Assembly: GCA_010672585.1 (NCBI GenBank)
Contig: JAAHGF010000024.1
Coordinates: forward strand, 62,001-126,000
DNA: 64,000 nt
Origin: Okeania sp. SIO1I7
GTDB lineage: Bacteria > Cyanobacteriota > Cyanobacteriia > Cyanobacteriales > Microcoleaceae
Direction of reading: 5' to 3'
Shown piece after piece: positions 1 to 8,551 of the stretch (positions within the stretch are counted from its first letter, which is position 1; each line of letters opens with the position of its first letter). Below the pieces are notes generated by a model. The model was not told the origin of the DNA. It saw nothing but the letters and a program-made list of their open reading frames with translations, and did not search any database. The position numbers and the translations under genes were made by a program.

Positions 1-525
1 TTTTTTCATTTTAGGGAATAGGGAATAGGGAATAGGGAATAGGGAACAAGGATAAATTTTGTGGCGCACTATTCTGCACGGAAAATATTCTCGCTTCAAC
101 AGTTACATATAGCAGATTTCAGGTAAATTAGGTACACATAAGAATGGTAAAGTGAATGCAAGTGCGGGCATCTTGCCCGCGACTGATGTACCTTACTAAT
201 ATGAAATACGCTCTAATTTTTATTATGGTTAATTAATGAGACTTGATATTAGATAATTATATCTATTATTTTGACTTTTTATAGTAGTCGAAGGAAAGGT
301 TAGGACACCTCAAAAACTTAAAACTCTAGGGCGTGTCATCAATTAAATCTGAAAGAGATACACGGCAAGAATTTTGGGCTTTTGGTCTCGAAATACCCCA
401 GACGCTCAAAATCTTGACTGACAAAGCTTTTAACCTCTAATTGATGACAGACCCTAACAACATAATATTTTTCCTTCTTCCTTCTTTCTTCTTCCTTCTT
501 CCTTCTGCTATACCTATTTTTTTAT
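1..525. repeat. Repeat-filled intergenic region
   Basis: No gene is visible here. Bases 12-50 are a GGGAATA heptamer array. Bases 111-212 are an imperfect palindromic element enclosing a GCGGGCATCTTGCCCGC hairpin; a second copy lies at 34574-34675 and a fragment near 17455-17520. Bases 328-455 are a separate terminal-inverted-repeat element. Bases 475-510 start a polypyrimidine CTTCCTT heptamer array that runs into the 3' end of the next gene. Confidence 0.7.
328..455. mobile_element. MITE-like element with 18-bp terminal inverted repeats
   Basis: The left end AGGGCGTGTCATCAATTA and the reverse complement of the right end AGGGTCTGTCATCAATTA match at 16 of 18 positions. If the element begins at GGG and ends at CCC, it is flanked by TA on both sides. 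This is consistent with a TA target duplication, as in some IS5-type or IS630-type elements (family assignment is inference). It is too short to code for a transposase. Confidence 0.55.
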
Positions 526-1356
526 TCAATATCTGTTTATTCTTCCTTCTTCCTTCTTCCCTCTTCCTTCTTCTTTCTGAAGACAAAAATCACTAATCCA
601 ACCTCGCTGTACAAATAATGGAAGTAATGAACCCACATCAACTTGAGGTTTAATATCAGCAACTTTTTCGCATACAATTTCAAATGGATAATTCCCTTGA
701 AAAATCTTTAGTAATTCCCATTCTTCATTGTTTGGTAAATCAATTCGCATATCATAACCCTGTCGCCACAAAAATATTTTTACTCCACCTTCATCTAGAC
801 TTACCATTTTATCCTCTTGATAATCTGGTTGATTGACTTGCCAAATTCTATGAATAGGATAAATAGACTCTAATAAAACACTATTTTTCGGCAAATATAA
901 AATCAACTCTCCCCATTTTTCTTGAGGAACTTCACCCAAAGCTTGAAAATCTAAACCCTTTGTATCTTCACCACAAAAAACTCGATGCCAATGCCATTCT
1001 AAACGTGCTATATCTGGCAAATATGGTAAGTGTTTTACTGGTTCAAAATCTGCCAGGAAATCTGCAAACTGTTCTCCATAATCTCCTAAATCAGGTGATA
1101 AACAAGGAAACTGATTAATAAATTTTAATGCCGTTGCTTCAAAAAATTTTTCTCCCACTAACTGACATAACACAGGATAAATTGACATTAATGTATTACT
1201 CAAATTCCCAACAACATTACCCCTGTAAATTGCCAAACCTTCCGCAGGTGTTAAATTATTTGGTGCTTTAATATGTTTGCTTAATTCTTCTATACTAATA
1301 CTGTCTTTTTTCCATACAGCTTGGAGAAATAAATTTTGTAGAGTAATATTTTCCAT
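526..1356 (-). CDS. bufC: BufC-like DUF2063 partner protein of a bufferin/MNIO system
   Basis: This protein of about 276 residues resembles the DUF2063 family (HvfC/BufC, described as a putative DNA-binding domain). The family partners DUF692 MNIO enzymes and is thought to recruit the precursor peptide. Visible features are the N-terminal LQNLFLQAVW helix, the AEGLAIYRGNVVGNLSNTL segment and the LEWHWHRVF motif. The ATG at 1356 is preferred over 1407, because the extra 17 residues (MKGETFNLNYLIINYFV) read through AT-rich leader. The downstream neighbour bufB is on the same strand with repeats between. The last 16 or so residues (EEGRGKKEEGRINRY) are encoded by a CTTCCTT heptamer array, so the natural C-terminus has probably been replaced. 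Family call fairly firm; the peptide-recruiting role comes from family knowledge. Confidence 0.8.
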   Translation of the reverse strand: MENITLQNLFLQAVWKKDSISIEELSKHIKAPNNLTPAEGLAIYRGNVVGNLSNTLMSIYPVLCQLVGEKFFEATALKFINQFPCLSPDLGDYGEQFADFLADFEPVKHLPYLPDIARLEWHWHRVFCGEDTKGLDFQALGEVPQEKWGELILYLPKNSVLLESIYPIHRIWQVNQPDYQEDKMVSLDEGGVKIFLWRQGYDMRIDLPNNEEWELLKIFQGNYPFEIVCEKVADIKPQVDVGSLLPLFVQRGWISDFCLQKEEGRGKKEEGRINRY

Positions 1357-1416
1357 TACAAAATAATTAATAATTAAATAATTCAGATTAAAAGTCTCCC
1401 CTTTCAAGGGGAAAAA

Positions 1417-1635
1417 ATTAACGAAGTCAGAAGTCAGAAGTTAACCCCTCCCAACCCACCCCTCGCCCCTCCCCCTCCCAGGAGGGGAGGGGAAGTAGGG
1501 GATTTGAGCTTCCCTCCAAAAATATTTCGCCTTAAAAGGCGGAGTTTTAGACCCATATTATTTTGATAAATTTTTTCCTTAAGGGTTAATCCTCTCCCTT
1601 TTAGGGAGAGGTAATTATCCATTATCCATTATTCA
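1417..1635. repeat. Intergenic hairpin and heptamer repeats between bufC and bufB
   Basis: This holds a G/C-rich inverted block around CTCCCAGGAGGGGAGG, a paired-hairpin repeat (GCCTTAAAAGGC and CTCTCCCTTTTAGGGAGAG) and a CATTATT heptamer array near 1625-1655. Similar blocks recur throughout the window. They separate two genes that would normally be closely spaced. Confidence 0.6.
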
Positions 1636-2553
1636 TTATTCATTATTCATTAATAAACCGACCTTTTGTAATAATTTTTCAGCTTTATTTGCTTCTGCCA
1701 TTAACACTTCAAAACTCGGAATATCTGTATCCCATTCTATTAAAGTAGGTACAGTGCCAAACCTTACTAAAGCTTCTTCATACAACTCCCAAACTGGAGG
1801 ATGAACTGGATAACCGTGAGTATCTAATAGATAATTTTCCTTTTCTTCATAACCTGCTAAATGAATTTGTTTAACCCTTGTTGGTGGGATACCATCCAGA
1901 TATTTTAGAGGGTCAATTCCATTATTTATAGTATTAACGTAAAGATTATTTATATCCAGAAGTAAGTAACAGTCAGCTTTTTTTACTAATCCCTCAATAA
2001 ACTCCCATTCCGACATAGTTGAATCTGTAAAAGTTAAATATGGAGAAGGATTTTCAACCAAAATTTGCCTACCTAAAAATTCTTGTACTTGCAGAATACG
2101 GGATGCCACAAAATCCATCACCTCTTCTGTATAAACAAGCGGAATTAGATCGTTAAGATAGTGACCACTGACAGATATCCAAGATAAATGGTCAGAAATA
2201 AAATCTGGTTCAACTTTTGCTGCTAAATTTTTTAGGCGAGTTAAATAATCTAAATTTAATGGGTCTGTTGAACCCAAAGACATTCCTACTCCATGTAAAG
2301 TGACAGGATAATCTTGACGAATTTTTTCTAAATTAAATAGTGGCAAACCACCAGCACAAAAATAGTTATCTGATAAAACTTCAAACCAATTTACTTTTGG
2401 TTTTTGAGTCAGAATATATTGATAGTGGAGCGAACGTAAAGCAATTCCTGAACCTTGAATTGATGATGACTGAATGTCAGGTAAATCTCCCTCACTTTGC
2501 CAGTTTGGATTAATATCAAATTCTAGTTTTTGAGATTGTGTTTTAGTTGTCAT
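1636..2553 (-). CDS. bufB: BufB-like DUF692 family MNIO enzyme
   Basis: This 305-residue DUF692 protein belongs to the multinuclear non-heme iron oxidative enzymes (MNIO, MbnB-like). These TIM-barrel enzymes modify cysteines in ribosomal peptides. Expected metal-binding motifs appear in order: LHGVG, SDHLSW, LVENPS, LLLDINN, QIHLAG, DTHG and IEWD. Length is typical. It lies between a DUF2063 partner and, 717 bp upstream, a DUF2282 precursor on the same strand, which is the bufferin BufA1-BufB-BufC set. Substrate and product are inferred from this context and from published bufferin work, where cysteines are converted to thiooxazoles and the product binds copper. No DoxX-like bufD is visible nearby. 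Confidence 0.88.
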   Translation of the reverse strand: MTTKTQSQKLEFDINPNWQSEGDLPDIQSSSIQGSGIALRSLHYQYILTQKPKVNWFEVLSDNYFCAGGLPLFNLEKIRQDYPVTLHGVGMSLGSTDPLNLDYLTRLKNLAAKVEPDFISDHLSWISVSGHYLNDLIPLVYTEEVMDFVASRILQVQEFLGRQILVENPSPYLTFTDSTMSEWEFIEGLVKKADCYLLLDINNLYVNTINNGIDPLKYLDGIPPTRVKQIHLAGYEEKENYLLDTHGYPVHPPVWELYEEALVRFGTVPTLIEWDTDIPSFEVLMAEANKAEKLLQKVGLLMNNE

Positions 2554-3270
2554 AAACTGTTTTTATTTAAGAATAAAGAAGGAAGAAGGAAGAAGGAAGA
2601 AGGAAGAACTGGAAAAGTGAATTTGGATGAAAAGTTGTCGCCCCACATCTACAAACCCCAATTAAAAAGAAGGAAGAAGGAAAGACCGAATAACTGGAAA
2701 AGTGGATTTGGCCGAAAAGTTATCGCTCCACATCTACAAACCCCAATTGAGTGGATCTCATATTTGTAAAAACACTTTTTTCCTATTTCCTACTATACCA
2801 ATTCCCATGCATTAGTGCTATACTTGCGCAAGACTTCAGTTATTAACTAATTAGCAGAAGCAGAATCACTTTTTTACTAATTTTAGCTGATTTAATATTC
2901 ATTATTATTATGTTTTTTTCTCCCCCACTCCCCTACTCCCCTATTTCCCCTCCTGGGAGGGGGAGGGGCTAGGGGTGGGTCCCCCGCTCAACAAAATGTA
3001 GAAAAGTTTTTGAGAAATGGTATTACCTATTCCCTATTTCCTATTCCCTAAAAGCAATAAATTTTTGGCTTTATTCAAAATTGAGATGTACCCATAAAAA
3101 AATATGGCATTATTGAATTTTTAGCTGATTTGATTCAACAGAGATAAATAGAGGAAAAGGGATTTATTTATAGAAGATTTTCCTCTGCTCTACTCTATTA
3201 TTATCAAATCATGACTCTATTCAACAATGCCACAAATTTTGTAATAATCACTTAAAATTTGAGTTGATAT
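2554..3270. repeat. Repeat-rich spacer inside the bufferin cluster
   Basis: A 717-bp gap separates bufA1 from bufB. It contains an AGGAAGA heptamer array (2577-2607) and a direct duplication with an 85-bp period (2608-2668 and 2693-2748, sharing the CCCACATCTACAAACCCCAA segment). A CCTCCTGGGAGGGGG block lies near 2945. A 130-bp inverted-repeat element lies at 3104-3233. No gene is seen. Confidence 0.7.
3104..3233. mobile_element. Inverted-repeat element downstream of bufA1
   Basis: The ends TGGCATTATTGAAT and ATTCAACAATGCCA are imperfect inverted repeats, and the similarity extends inward to TGATTTGA / TCAAATCA. An internal GAGGAAAA / TTTTCCTC pair would make the whole element fold. It sits 37 bp past the bufA1 stop, so it may act as an attenuator between bufA1 and bufB as well as being a MITE-like insertion. 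That regulatory role is inference. Confidence 0.5.
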
Positions 3271-3555
3271 CTATTTAGACTCTGGAACATAAACTCTTCC
3301 ACCAACAATTTTCTCGCAAGTACCTTCAGTAACATAAATCCACTCATTAGGATCTGAATCTTTTGCAGCCTTACCTGCACAGTCATGGCCATTAGCACCA
3401 CAATCATTCATACCTTTTTTCACAATACCAGCACATTTTTCCATACCTTCTTTACCAGCAAGAGCTTCCTGACTATTACCAAAAGTAGTAAGACCAACAG
3501 CTAAGACACCAGTTATTGCACTAGCTACAACTAATTTTTTGTTGATGTTTTTCAT
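3271..3555 (-). CDS. bufA1: BufA1-type (DUF2282) bufferin precursor peptide
   Basis: This small 94-residue precursor has a clear Sec-type signal peptide (about residues 1-33: KK, a hydrophobic stretch [15 protein letters not shown], then ALAG). The mature part has four cysteines at residues 41, 52, 59 and 80, in the family pattern EKC...NDC......HDCAG...GTCEKIVGG. This matches DUF2282, now known as BufA1 bufferins, in which an MNIO enzyme and its partner convert cysteines to copper-chelating heterocycles before export to the periplasm. GGAG lies 13 nt upstream of the ATG. It is encoded upstream of bufB and bufC on the same strand. Copper function is taken from the family and has not been shown in this organism. 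Confidence 0.85.
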   Translation of the reverse strand: MKNINKKLVVASAITGVLAVGLTTFGNSQEALAGKEGMEKCAGIVKKGMNDCGANGHDCAGKAAKDSDPNEWIYVTEGTCEKIVGGRVYVPESK

Positions 3556-4039
3556 AATATTATTTTCTCCAATTAATTTAGTTCAACCTTACACTTATAA
3601 AGTATTCAGTATTGATATTAAGATAGTCTATGAAAAATCTGAGATTCACCTGAGAAAGTGGTAAAGAGTTAGTGAGTATTTTTTTGCACTAAGGTCTGGT
3701 CATTCCTACACAACTTCAGAACTTAGTTAAACCCTATTCCTCATCAGATAAAATTTGCTTAATTGATAAATAATTATTAGGTAATTTATTCTGATTTATC
3801 CTCTACCTTCTATTCAACGACTATTCAAAAGAATGAAATTTTAGATGCTTGTTTTCAGTTAATCAAGTTGATGATATTAATTTAACTAATAAAACGAAGG
3901 TTTTCCTCAGCAGTTATATTTATGGAAATTCTATTTCATTAATTTATAACAAAAAAGATGGTAGTCATAACATAAATACAAAACTATTAAATAATTTGTG
4001 ACAACTGATAACTGATAACTGAAATAACTATCCTAGCTT
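3556..4039. other. Intergenic region upstream of bufA1
   Basis: No gene or recognised repeat is visible. The AT-rich stretch 3556-3700 should carry the bufA1 promoter and leader, but no operator could be identified by eye. Confidence 0.4.
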
Positions 4040-5368
4040 CTACTTCTTAGCATGGATATAATCAACAAAGTAAAATTGAGGAATTAACCACAATTTCAAC
4101 CAAGCATAAATTCCCATTCCTAAAAGTGCAGTAATTACTAAAGGTAAACCGACTTTAATGCGCAAATTGTCAGGAAAAATAGCAACTCCAGACACAGTAA
4201 CTACAAAATAAGTTAAAAGCAAAATTTGCAATCTTTGTAGATTTTTCAATGCCTGCCGACAACTACTACAATGCTGAGTATGTTGTTGATAACGATCCAA
4301 TAAGAAGGCATGATTATTATTTATTAGATAATTATTGGAATCACTAATTCCAACTTCACTCCAAGGTAATTGACCATCACAATATTTATCAAACCAGTTC
4401 CTAAATTCAATTACTAAACGGTCTGCACTTGTAGGTAATTTATACACCGTTTTCCAACTTTCACTTGATTGTTTTTGTTGCAGTAAATGTTCCTGCTGAT
4501 TTAGTAAAACCATATCTCCATCTATAAGCAAATTTCGAGTTTTGATATGATCCCACCAACGCGGTTTAAACCTGTGAAGTGTTTTGCCAAAATTCCTAGT
4601 AGATTGAGCAATAATTCTAGATTTACCAGGAGATATTGGTATACAATAAGTAACAAGTGCTACTTTCTTACCACTATCACCAATAGTAGTTGCATATTCC
4701 AACCTACAAGGAGGTTCAAAAGTAATTTTTGTGAAGCCTTTTGAAATAGAAACTTCAACTAAATTAATTGTAGATTGCAGAATCTCCATAGGTATAGGTC
4801 TTGCTTTGTCTCTATTACCCAGTACACCATGATGAGCAAAAGGAGCATGACTAGGATCTGCTAAATTTTCGACTAAAATTTCCCAACCATATTCGAGATC
4901 GCGGACATAAGAAGACCACACAAAACCCTTCTCAGCATCTATTTGTGGTGATAATGGTAAGGGTGTAGTAGCAGCTAGGTCTGCTGTTTTCGCATCAGGC
5001 CAAACCCAGAGTAAATCATTTTCCTGACACACTGGTAATGAAGTAACACAGAAATTTTTTTGATTTTTGGCAATAATTTCAGGATTTTCAGCTTGGGGAA
5101 TATGAGTACAGATTCCTTGAGAATCAAATTGCCAACCATGATAACTACACATTAAATTACCGCTTTGTTCATCAACACGACCCTCGCTTAAAGGTGCTAG
5201 ACGGTGAGGACAAGCATCTAAAAATACCTGGTAATTCTCAGAATATCTTGGCTTCCAGATGACTAGACGTATTCCCAGCAGAGTTACCGGAACAGGTATT
5301 TCTGGATCGAGGTCTTCAATGGGAGAAAGAGGATACCAGTGCTGAAAAAAATTAAATTCGGTTTGCAT
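4040..5368 (-). CDS. PaO-like Rieske [2Fe-2S] non-heme iron oxygenase
   Basis: This 442-residue member of the pheophorbide a oxygenase/Tic55/PTC52 group has an N-terminal Rieske domain with cluster ligands C53, H55, C74 and H77 (CPHR and CSYHGW). The catalytic domain begins around residue 150 with the mononuclear iron motif ENLADPSHAPFAHHG (D171, H174, H179). A late CxxC (CSSCRQ) and two C-terminal hydrophobic segments, typical of the PaO/Tic55 subgroup, suggest thylakoid or plasma membrane attachment. In cyanobacteria such proteins have been linked to chlorophyll derivatives, but the substrate here is not identifiable. It stands alone, followed on both sides by repeats. Confidence 0.87.
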   Translation of the reverse strand: MQTEFNFFQHWYPLSPIEDLDPEIPVPVTLLGIRLVIWKPRYSENYQVFLDACPHRLAPLSEGRVDEQSGNLMCSYHGWQFDSQGICTHIPQAENPEIIAKNQKNFCVTSLPVCQENDLLWVWPDAKTADLAATTPLPLSPQIDAEKGFVWSSYVRDLEYGWEILVENLADPSHAPFAHHGVLGNRDKARPIPMEILQSTINLVEVSISKGFTKITFEPPCRLEYATTIGDSGKKVALVTYCIPISPGKSRIIAQSTRNFGKTLHRFKPRWWDHIKTRNLLIDGDMVLLNQQEHLLQQKQSSESWKTVYKLPTSADRLVIEFRNWFDKYCDGQLPWSEVGISDSNNYLINNNHAFLLDRYQQHTQHCSSCRQALKNLQRLQILLLTYFVVTVSGVAIFPDNLRIKVGLPLVITALLGMGIYAWLKLWLIPQFYFVDYIHAKK

Positions 5369-5420
5369 TTTATTTTAGGTAGTAGTTTTTAGGTCAATTT
5401 GTCTCATCTATACCAATTTA

Positions 5421-5618
5421 TATCATGTCCGGTTGAACAGTTATAAATAAACAACGACGGAGGAGTCAGGAGTCAACCCACCCCTAACCCCTCCCAGGAG
5501 GGGAAGTCAGTCCTCAGGAGGGAAGACTGAAGTTGGAAGACTGAAGTTGGAAGAAGGAAGAAGAAGAACTGGAGCTGAAGGAGAAAGTTTTTTTATCACT
5601 AATTATCCGGACATGATA
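5421..5618. mobile_element. MITE-1 copy 1 (TIR TATCATGTCCGG), 3-bp duplication TTA
   Basis: The element begins TATCATGTCCGGTTGAACAG and ends ATTATCCGGACATGATA. It is flanked by TTA on both sides (5418-5420 and 5619-5621). The interior is GAGTCAG and GGAAGAA heptamers plus a CCCTCCCAGGAGGG block. There is no open frame. Confidence 0.85.
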
Positions 5619-5790
5619 TTACTCTAAGGATGTCACAAATAGTCAGCAACTGATGATGTGGAATCATAGGCTGAAATTATTGTAAGCGTCAATACTTTAA
5701 GTCTATCAACTTTCACTTCGCCCATTCTGACTTCCATGAAATCATGTTTTTAGAGAGCTTAACGACTTTAACGAGTTAATTTTTATTACT

Positions 5791-6147
5791 TTACAAAGAC
5801 GAGGAATCATCACATTTTACATTCATATGCTTGGCACCCCAATCTCTCATAGAAATCATAATTGGCTCCAGAGTACGACCATAATTTGTCAGGGAATATT
5901 CTACGTGTGGTGGGACTTCAGCATAGACTTTTCGCGCGACAATATTATCTTTTTCCAATTCGCGTAATTGATTAACAAGCATACGCTGCGTAATACCTTT
6001 AATTTTTTTCTTCAACTCGCCGAAGCGTAATACATCATTCTGCAAAAGATTAAAAATAATAACAGGTTTCCACCGTCCACCAATCACCGATAACGTGGCT
6101 TCGACAGAGCACCCATAGGGATGATCATAATTATTTTTGTGCGTCAT
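5791..6147 (-). CDS. HxlR-family winged-helix transcriptional regulator
   Basis: This is a 118-residue MarR-like HxlR-family DNA-binding protein. The signature region GCSVEATLSVIGGRWKPVII contains the conserved N-terminal cysteine (C13) that several HxlR regulators use to sense electrophiles or quinones. It is followed by the winged helix FGELKKKIKGITQRMLVNQLRELE and the usual YSLTNYG wing. It is transcribed divergently from an enoyl-CoA hydratase/LLM oxidoreductase/SDR operon, the common arrangement for a local repressor. A GTACGTAC palindrome at 6199-6206, about 52 bp upstream of this start, is a possible operator (weak). Family call is firm; target operon is inferred. Confidence 0.88.
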   Translation of the reverse strand: MTHKNNYDHPYGCSVEATLSVIGGRWKPVIIFNLLQNDVLRFGELKKKIKGITQRMLVNQLRELEKDNIVARKVYAEVPPHVEYSLTNYGRTLEPIMISMRDWGAKHMNVKCDDSSSL

Positions 6148-6691
6148 AATTCTCTAAACCTTTCAATAGTTACTTTTAACTCACTATATAAAAAAATTGT
6201 ACGTACTTGTCATTATTTGCATTTTTATTATACTTTTAATCATATAACTCATAAACAAAGGCAGAAGGCAAAAGGAACAATTGGTCTTAGTTCGCGGACA
6301 CTTATGTAGCAATGAGCGCTGGTATATTTACAAATTGCAGGAGGGGCTAAATAGCTAAAAGTCTTATATTGTCAGCAATTTATTCCCCCAGATGAGCTGT
6401 TGCTTTCCGGAGCTGTTGCCTGCGCACAGAGCTATAACTGTTCTGCAATTGTTCCTTTGTGAGCTGAAGCTACGCAGTTTCCCAATTATCAAAATCATAA
6501 GGGTCGCGCAACCCCGCTTTTTAAGGCGATCGGGTTTTTGGAGCGGAGATCAAATCCCCTACTTCCCCTCCCAGGAGGGGAGGGGGAGGGTTAACTTCTG
6601 ACTTCTGACTTCTGACTTCTGACTTCGTTATGTATCCCATGAGGAAACTTTTAGATGTTCAATTTTTAACAACTTGCAAAAGGAGATAGAT
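6148..6691. repeat. Divergent promoter region expanded by repeats
   Basis: This 544-bp region lies between the HxlR gene and the operon. A GTACGTAC palindrome is at 6199-6206. Bases 6555-6590 are a CCCCTCCCAGGAGGGG block, followed by a CTTCTGA heptamer array to about 6627. A small 69-codon open frame in this region is made largely of repeat DNA and is not called. Confidence 0.5.
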
Positions 6692-7537
6692 ATGACTTAT
6701 GAAAACTACACTACATTCAAGGCGACAAAGGATGGAGCAGTCCTTACTGTTACTTTTGATTACCCTCCTGTGAATGTTCAAGGCATTCCTATGCTAGACG
6801 ATCTAAATCATTTGGCGGAAACACTTGAGGGCGATCGCCACATCAAGGTTGTTGTTTTCCAGTCTGCGCACCCAGAGATTTTTGTGGCCCATGCCGACAC
6901 TAATTTCCTCAAAGATATGTCTACAACAGCAGTATCGCGCGACGAGGTAGAACTGCTCTATCTACAGACAACACTAGAGCGTATTAGTAAACTGCCACAG
7001 GCGACTATTGCCAAAATCGAAGGGTTCGCACGGGGTGGCGGTCATGAATTTGCGCTGGCTTGTGATATGCGCTTTGCCGCTCGTGGCAAGGCAAAGTTCA
7101 TGCAGATGGAAGTTGGTATGGGCATCCTGCCTTGTGGTGGTGGCGCATCACGTATGGCGCGTCAGGCAGGTTTGGGCCGGGCATTGGAAATTATTTTAAG
7201 TGCGCGTGATTTTGATGCGGACGAAGCAGAAGCCTATGGCACTATTAATAAAGCTCTCGATGCTGACAAAATAGGTGCTTATGTTGATAATTTGGCAAAA
7301 CGCATCGCCCATTTCCCAGCGGATTCGATTAATGCTTGTAAGCAGGCAGTCTATGCTTCAATTGATCAACCAATCGAAGAAGCGCTCAAGGAAGAAGCCT
7401 ACTGGCTCTATCAGGCAACAAGCAAAACACCAGCAATTAAGCGTTTCCAAGTTGCAGATGACACAAGCCTTCAAAATGATATGGAGAACCAGCGTAACTG
7501 GGAGCAAGGAGTTATTGCTATTCAGGAAATCGAATAA
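6692..7537 (+). CDS. Enoyl-CoA hydratase/isomerase (crotonase) family protein
   Basis: This is a crotonase-fold protein of about 281 residues. It has the FARGGGHEFALACDMRFAA segment around the second oxyanion-hole glycine and the GIL.CGGGASRMARQAG...A.EI stretch typical of the family. The ATG at 6692 is chosen because AGGAG lies 8 nt upstream; an in-frame ATG at 6674 lacks a site. It is first in a three-gene plus-strand run with an LLM flavin oxidoreductase and an SDR, opposite an HxlR gene. The exact reaction is not evident. Its GC-richer codon use differs from the AT-rich housekeeping genes, which supports acquisition. Confidence 0.85.
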   Translation: MTYENYTTFKATKDGAVLTVTFDYPPVNVQGIPMLDDLNHLAETLEGDRHIKVVVFQSAHPEIFVAHADTNFLKDMSTTAVSRDEVELLYLQTTLERISKLPQATIAKIEGFARGGGHEFALACDMRFAARGKAKFMQMEVGMGILPCGGGASRMARQAGLGRALEIILSARDFDADEAEAYGTINKALDADKIGAYVDNLAKRIAHFPADSINACKQAVYASIDQPIEEALKEEAYWLYQATSKTPAIKRFQVADDTSLQNDMENQRNWEQGVIAIQEIE

Positions 7538-7569
7538 TGGGCACTGAACAGAACTGACTAGAATTTAAA

Positions 7570-8538
7570 ATGCTTGAGAAAACAAACAAGTTAGGATTTC
7601 AATCCATTAATAAAGGATACAATTCAGTATTTCGTTTGGGACGACTGAGTGTTGGATTAGTGGTACCAATCGAGAATTACTCCTCAGGGGCGGTGCCTTC
7701 CATGGTTCGACACATAGAACACGTTCAATTAGCAGAAGAACTTGGATTTTCTGCTGTTTGGTTGCGTGATGTACCGTTTAATGTACCGTCTTTTGGTGAC
7801 GCTGGTCAAATCTATGACCCTTTTGTCTATTTAGGTTTGCTCGCTGGTCAAACTGAGCGAATTGCACTTGGTGTTGCTAGTATGATTTTACCGTTGAGGC
7901 ATCCAGCTCACGTTGCCAAAGCCGCCGCCAGCGCCGATGTATTGTCAGGTGGAAGACTCATTTTAGGCATTGCCTCTGGCGATCGACCAGAAGAATATCC
8001 AGCACTAAACTTCCCTTTTGCCGATCGCGGTAAACTATTTCGTGAAAGCTATGACTATATTCGCTACATGGGCGATAATACACCAAATTTTGAAAATACC
8101 TATGGTGGCACGAATGGCTTGATCGATATGTTGCCTAAGCCTAATTCAAGAAAACTGCCACTGCTTATTACAGGAAATAGTCAGCAAAGCCATGAGTGGA
8201 TTGCACAAAATGGAGATGGCTGGATGCTGTATCCTCGTAATGCTGCGTTGCAAGCACAAATCATCAAAGATTGGCGAGAGCTAGTTCGGAAAGTAGGAAG
8301 GTCTACCCAACCGATTATGGAACCGCTTTATATTGATTTGGTCGAAGCATCTAATGTCCCTCCCCAACCTATCCACTTAGGATTTCGCCTGGGAGTCAAA
8401 TATCTTCGAGATTATTTGAAATCACGGGAAGATATCGGTGTCAATCATGTTGCGCTGAACCTGCGCTTTAATAGAGCTGATATTGATACCACACTGAAAT
8501 ATTTAGCAGATGATATCCTGCCAGAATTCAATGGATAA
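7570..8538 (+). CDS. LLM-class (luciferase-like) flavin-dependent oxidoreductase
   Basis: This 322-residue F420/FMN luciferase-like monooxygenase resembles the TIGR03571 (BA3436) type. The N-terminal SINKGYNSVFRLGRLSVGL, the LAEELGFSAVWLRDVPF strand-helix, the SGGRLILGIASGDRPEEYPA phosphate-binding region and the C-terminal ...YLRDYLKSREDIGVNHVALN match that group. It starts 32 bp after the crotonase gene and ends 13 bp before the SDR start, so co-transcription is likely. The reaction is unknown. With an HxlR-controlled context, a role in handling electrophilic or quinone-like compounds is plausible but inferred. Confidence 0.87.
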   Translation: MLEKTNKLGFQSINKGYNSVFRLGRLSVGLVVPIENYSSGAVPSMVRHIEHVQLAEELGFSAVWLRDVPFNVPSFGDAGQIYDPFVYLGLLAGQTERIALGVASMILPLRHPAHVAKAAASADVLSGGRLILGIASGDRPEEYPALNFPFADRGKLFRESYDYIRYMGDNTPNFENTYGGTNGLIDMLPKPNSRKLPLLITGNSQQSHEWIAQNGDGWMLYPRNAALQAQIIKDWRELVRKVGRSTQPIMEPLYIDLVEASNVPPQPIHLGFRLGVKYLRDYLKSREDIGVNHVALNLRFNRADIDTTLKYLADDILPEFNG

Positions 8539-8551
8539 AGGAGACAAAGCC

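Noticed and set aside
1434-1622. 62-codon minus-strand open frame
   Set aside because: It is made of the CCCTCCCAGGAGGGG block and hairpin repeats that recur elsewhere; glycine-rich low-complexity translation.
2530-2769. 79-codon plus-strand open frame
   Set aside because: Encoded by the 85-bp duplication and AGGAAGA heptamers; overlaps the bufB start.
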